Assembly (NCBI GenBank): GCA_002338525.1
Contig: DDIM01000008.1
Span: 112,583 to 137,270, forward strand
Direction: 5' to 3'
Origin: Micavibrio sp. UBA1850
Lineage (GTDB): Bacteria; Pseudomonadota; Alphaproteobacteria; Micavibrionales; Micavibrionaceae
Length of the DNA stretch: 24,688 nucleotides
A program made the translations under genes and the position numbers. Positions 24,461 through 24,688 of the stretch are shown here, piece by piece. The stretch's first letter is position 1. Every line of letters starts with the position of its first letter. Below the pieces are notes generated by a model. That model worked only from the letters and a program-made list of their open reading frames with translations. It was not told the origin of the DNA and searched no databases.

Positions 24461-24688
<228 letters not shown>

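Overview
This window looks like chromosomal DNA of a moderately AT-rich Gram-negative bacterium, most likely an alphaproteobacterium. The run aroA - cmk - rpsA - ihfB - lapA is an order I associate with alphaproteobacteria, and the proteins look alphaproteobacterial (inference; no search was possible). DotL/DotM-type secretion proteins next to core genes would fit lineages such as Micavibrio-like or other host-associated/predatory alphaproteobacteria, but the genus is not settled.

Layout. (1) 18-2907, minus strand: a 24-codon cysteine-rich micro-ORF, then cysS (cysteinyl-tRNA synthetase), then a cyanide-insensitive-type cytochrome bd subunit I gene, with cydB expected just outside the left edge. 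(2) 2973-5362, plus strand: a DUF6498-like membrane protein, pyrC and a membrane-anchored DUF2726 protein, tightly packed. (3) 5496-7667: a membrane GGDEF-EAL protein with an altered GGDEF motif. (4) 7753-12543: aroA, cmk, rpsA (with a 229-nt leader and a good terminator), ihfB and lapA. (5) 12692-16840: gyrB overlapping an ABC-2 exporter pair. (6) 16906-19147: a small orphan gene and argS. (7) 19190-24175, minus strand: a four-gene cassette with DotM/IcmP and DotL/IcmO homologues (type IVB secretion coupling complex), an unknown single-pass membrane protein between them, and a prepilin-like protein translationally coupled to dotL. (8) 24461-24688: a direct repeat carrying a broken tRNA-Thr copy and the 5' part of a tRNA-Thr(TGT) gene cut by the right edge.

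Most of the window is housekeeping: pyrimidine, shikimate and CMP metabolism, translation, DNA topology and respiration. The two places most worth attention are the cysS leader and the dotM-X-dotL-pilin-like cassette beside a duplicated tRNA-Thr. In the leader, nine Cys codons in a 24-codon ORF sit upstream of the Cys-tRNA synthetase gene, whose start codon lies in an inverted repeat. That region could be a cysteine-sensing leader, a micro-metallothionein, or both.
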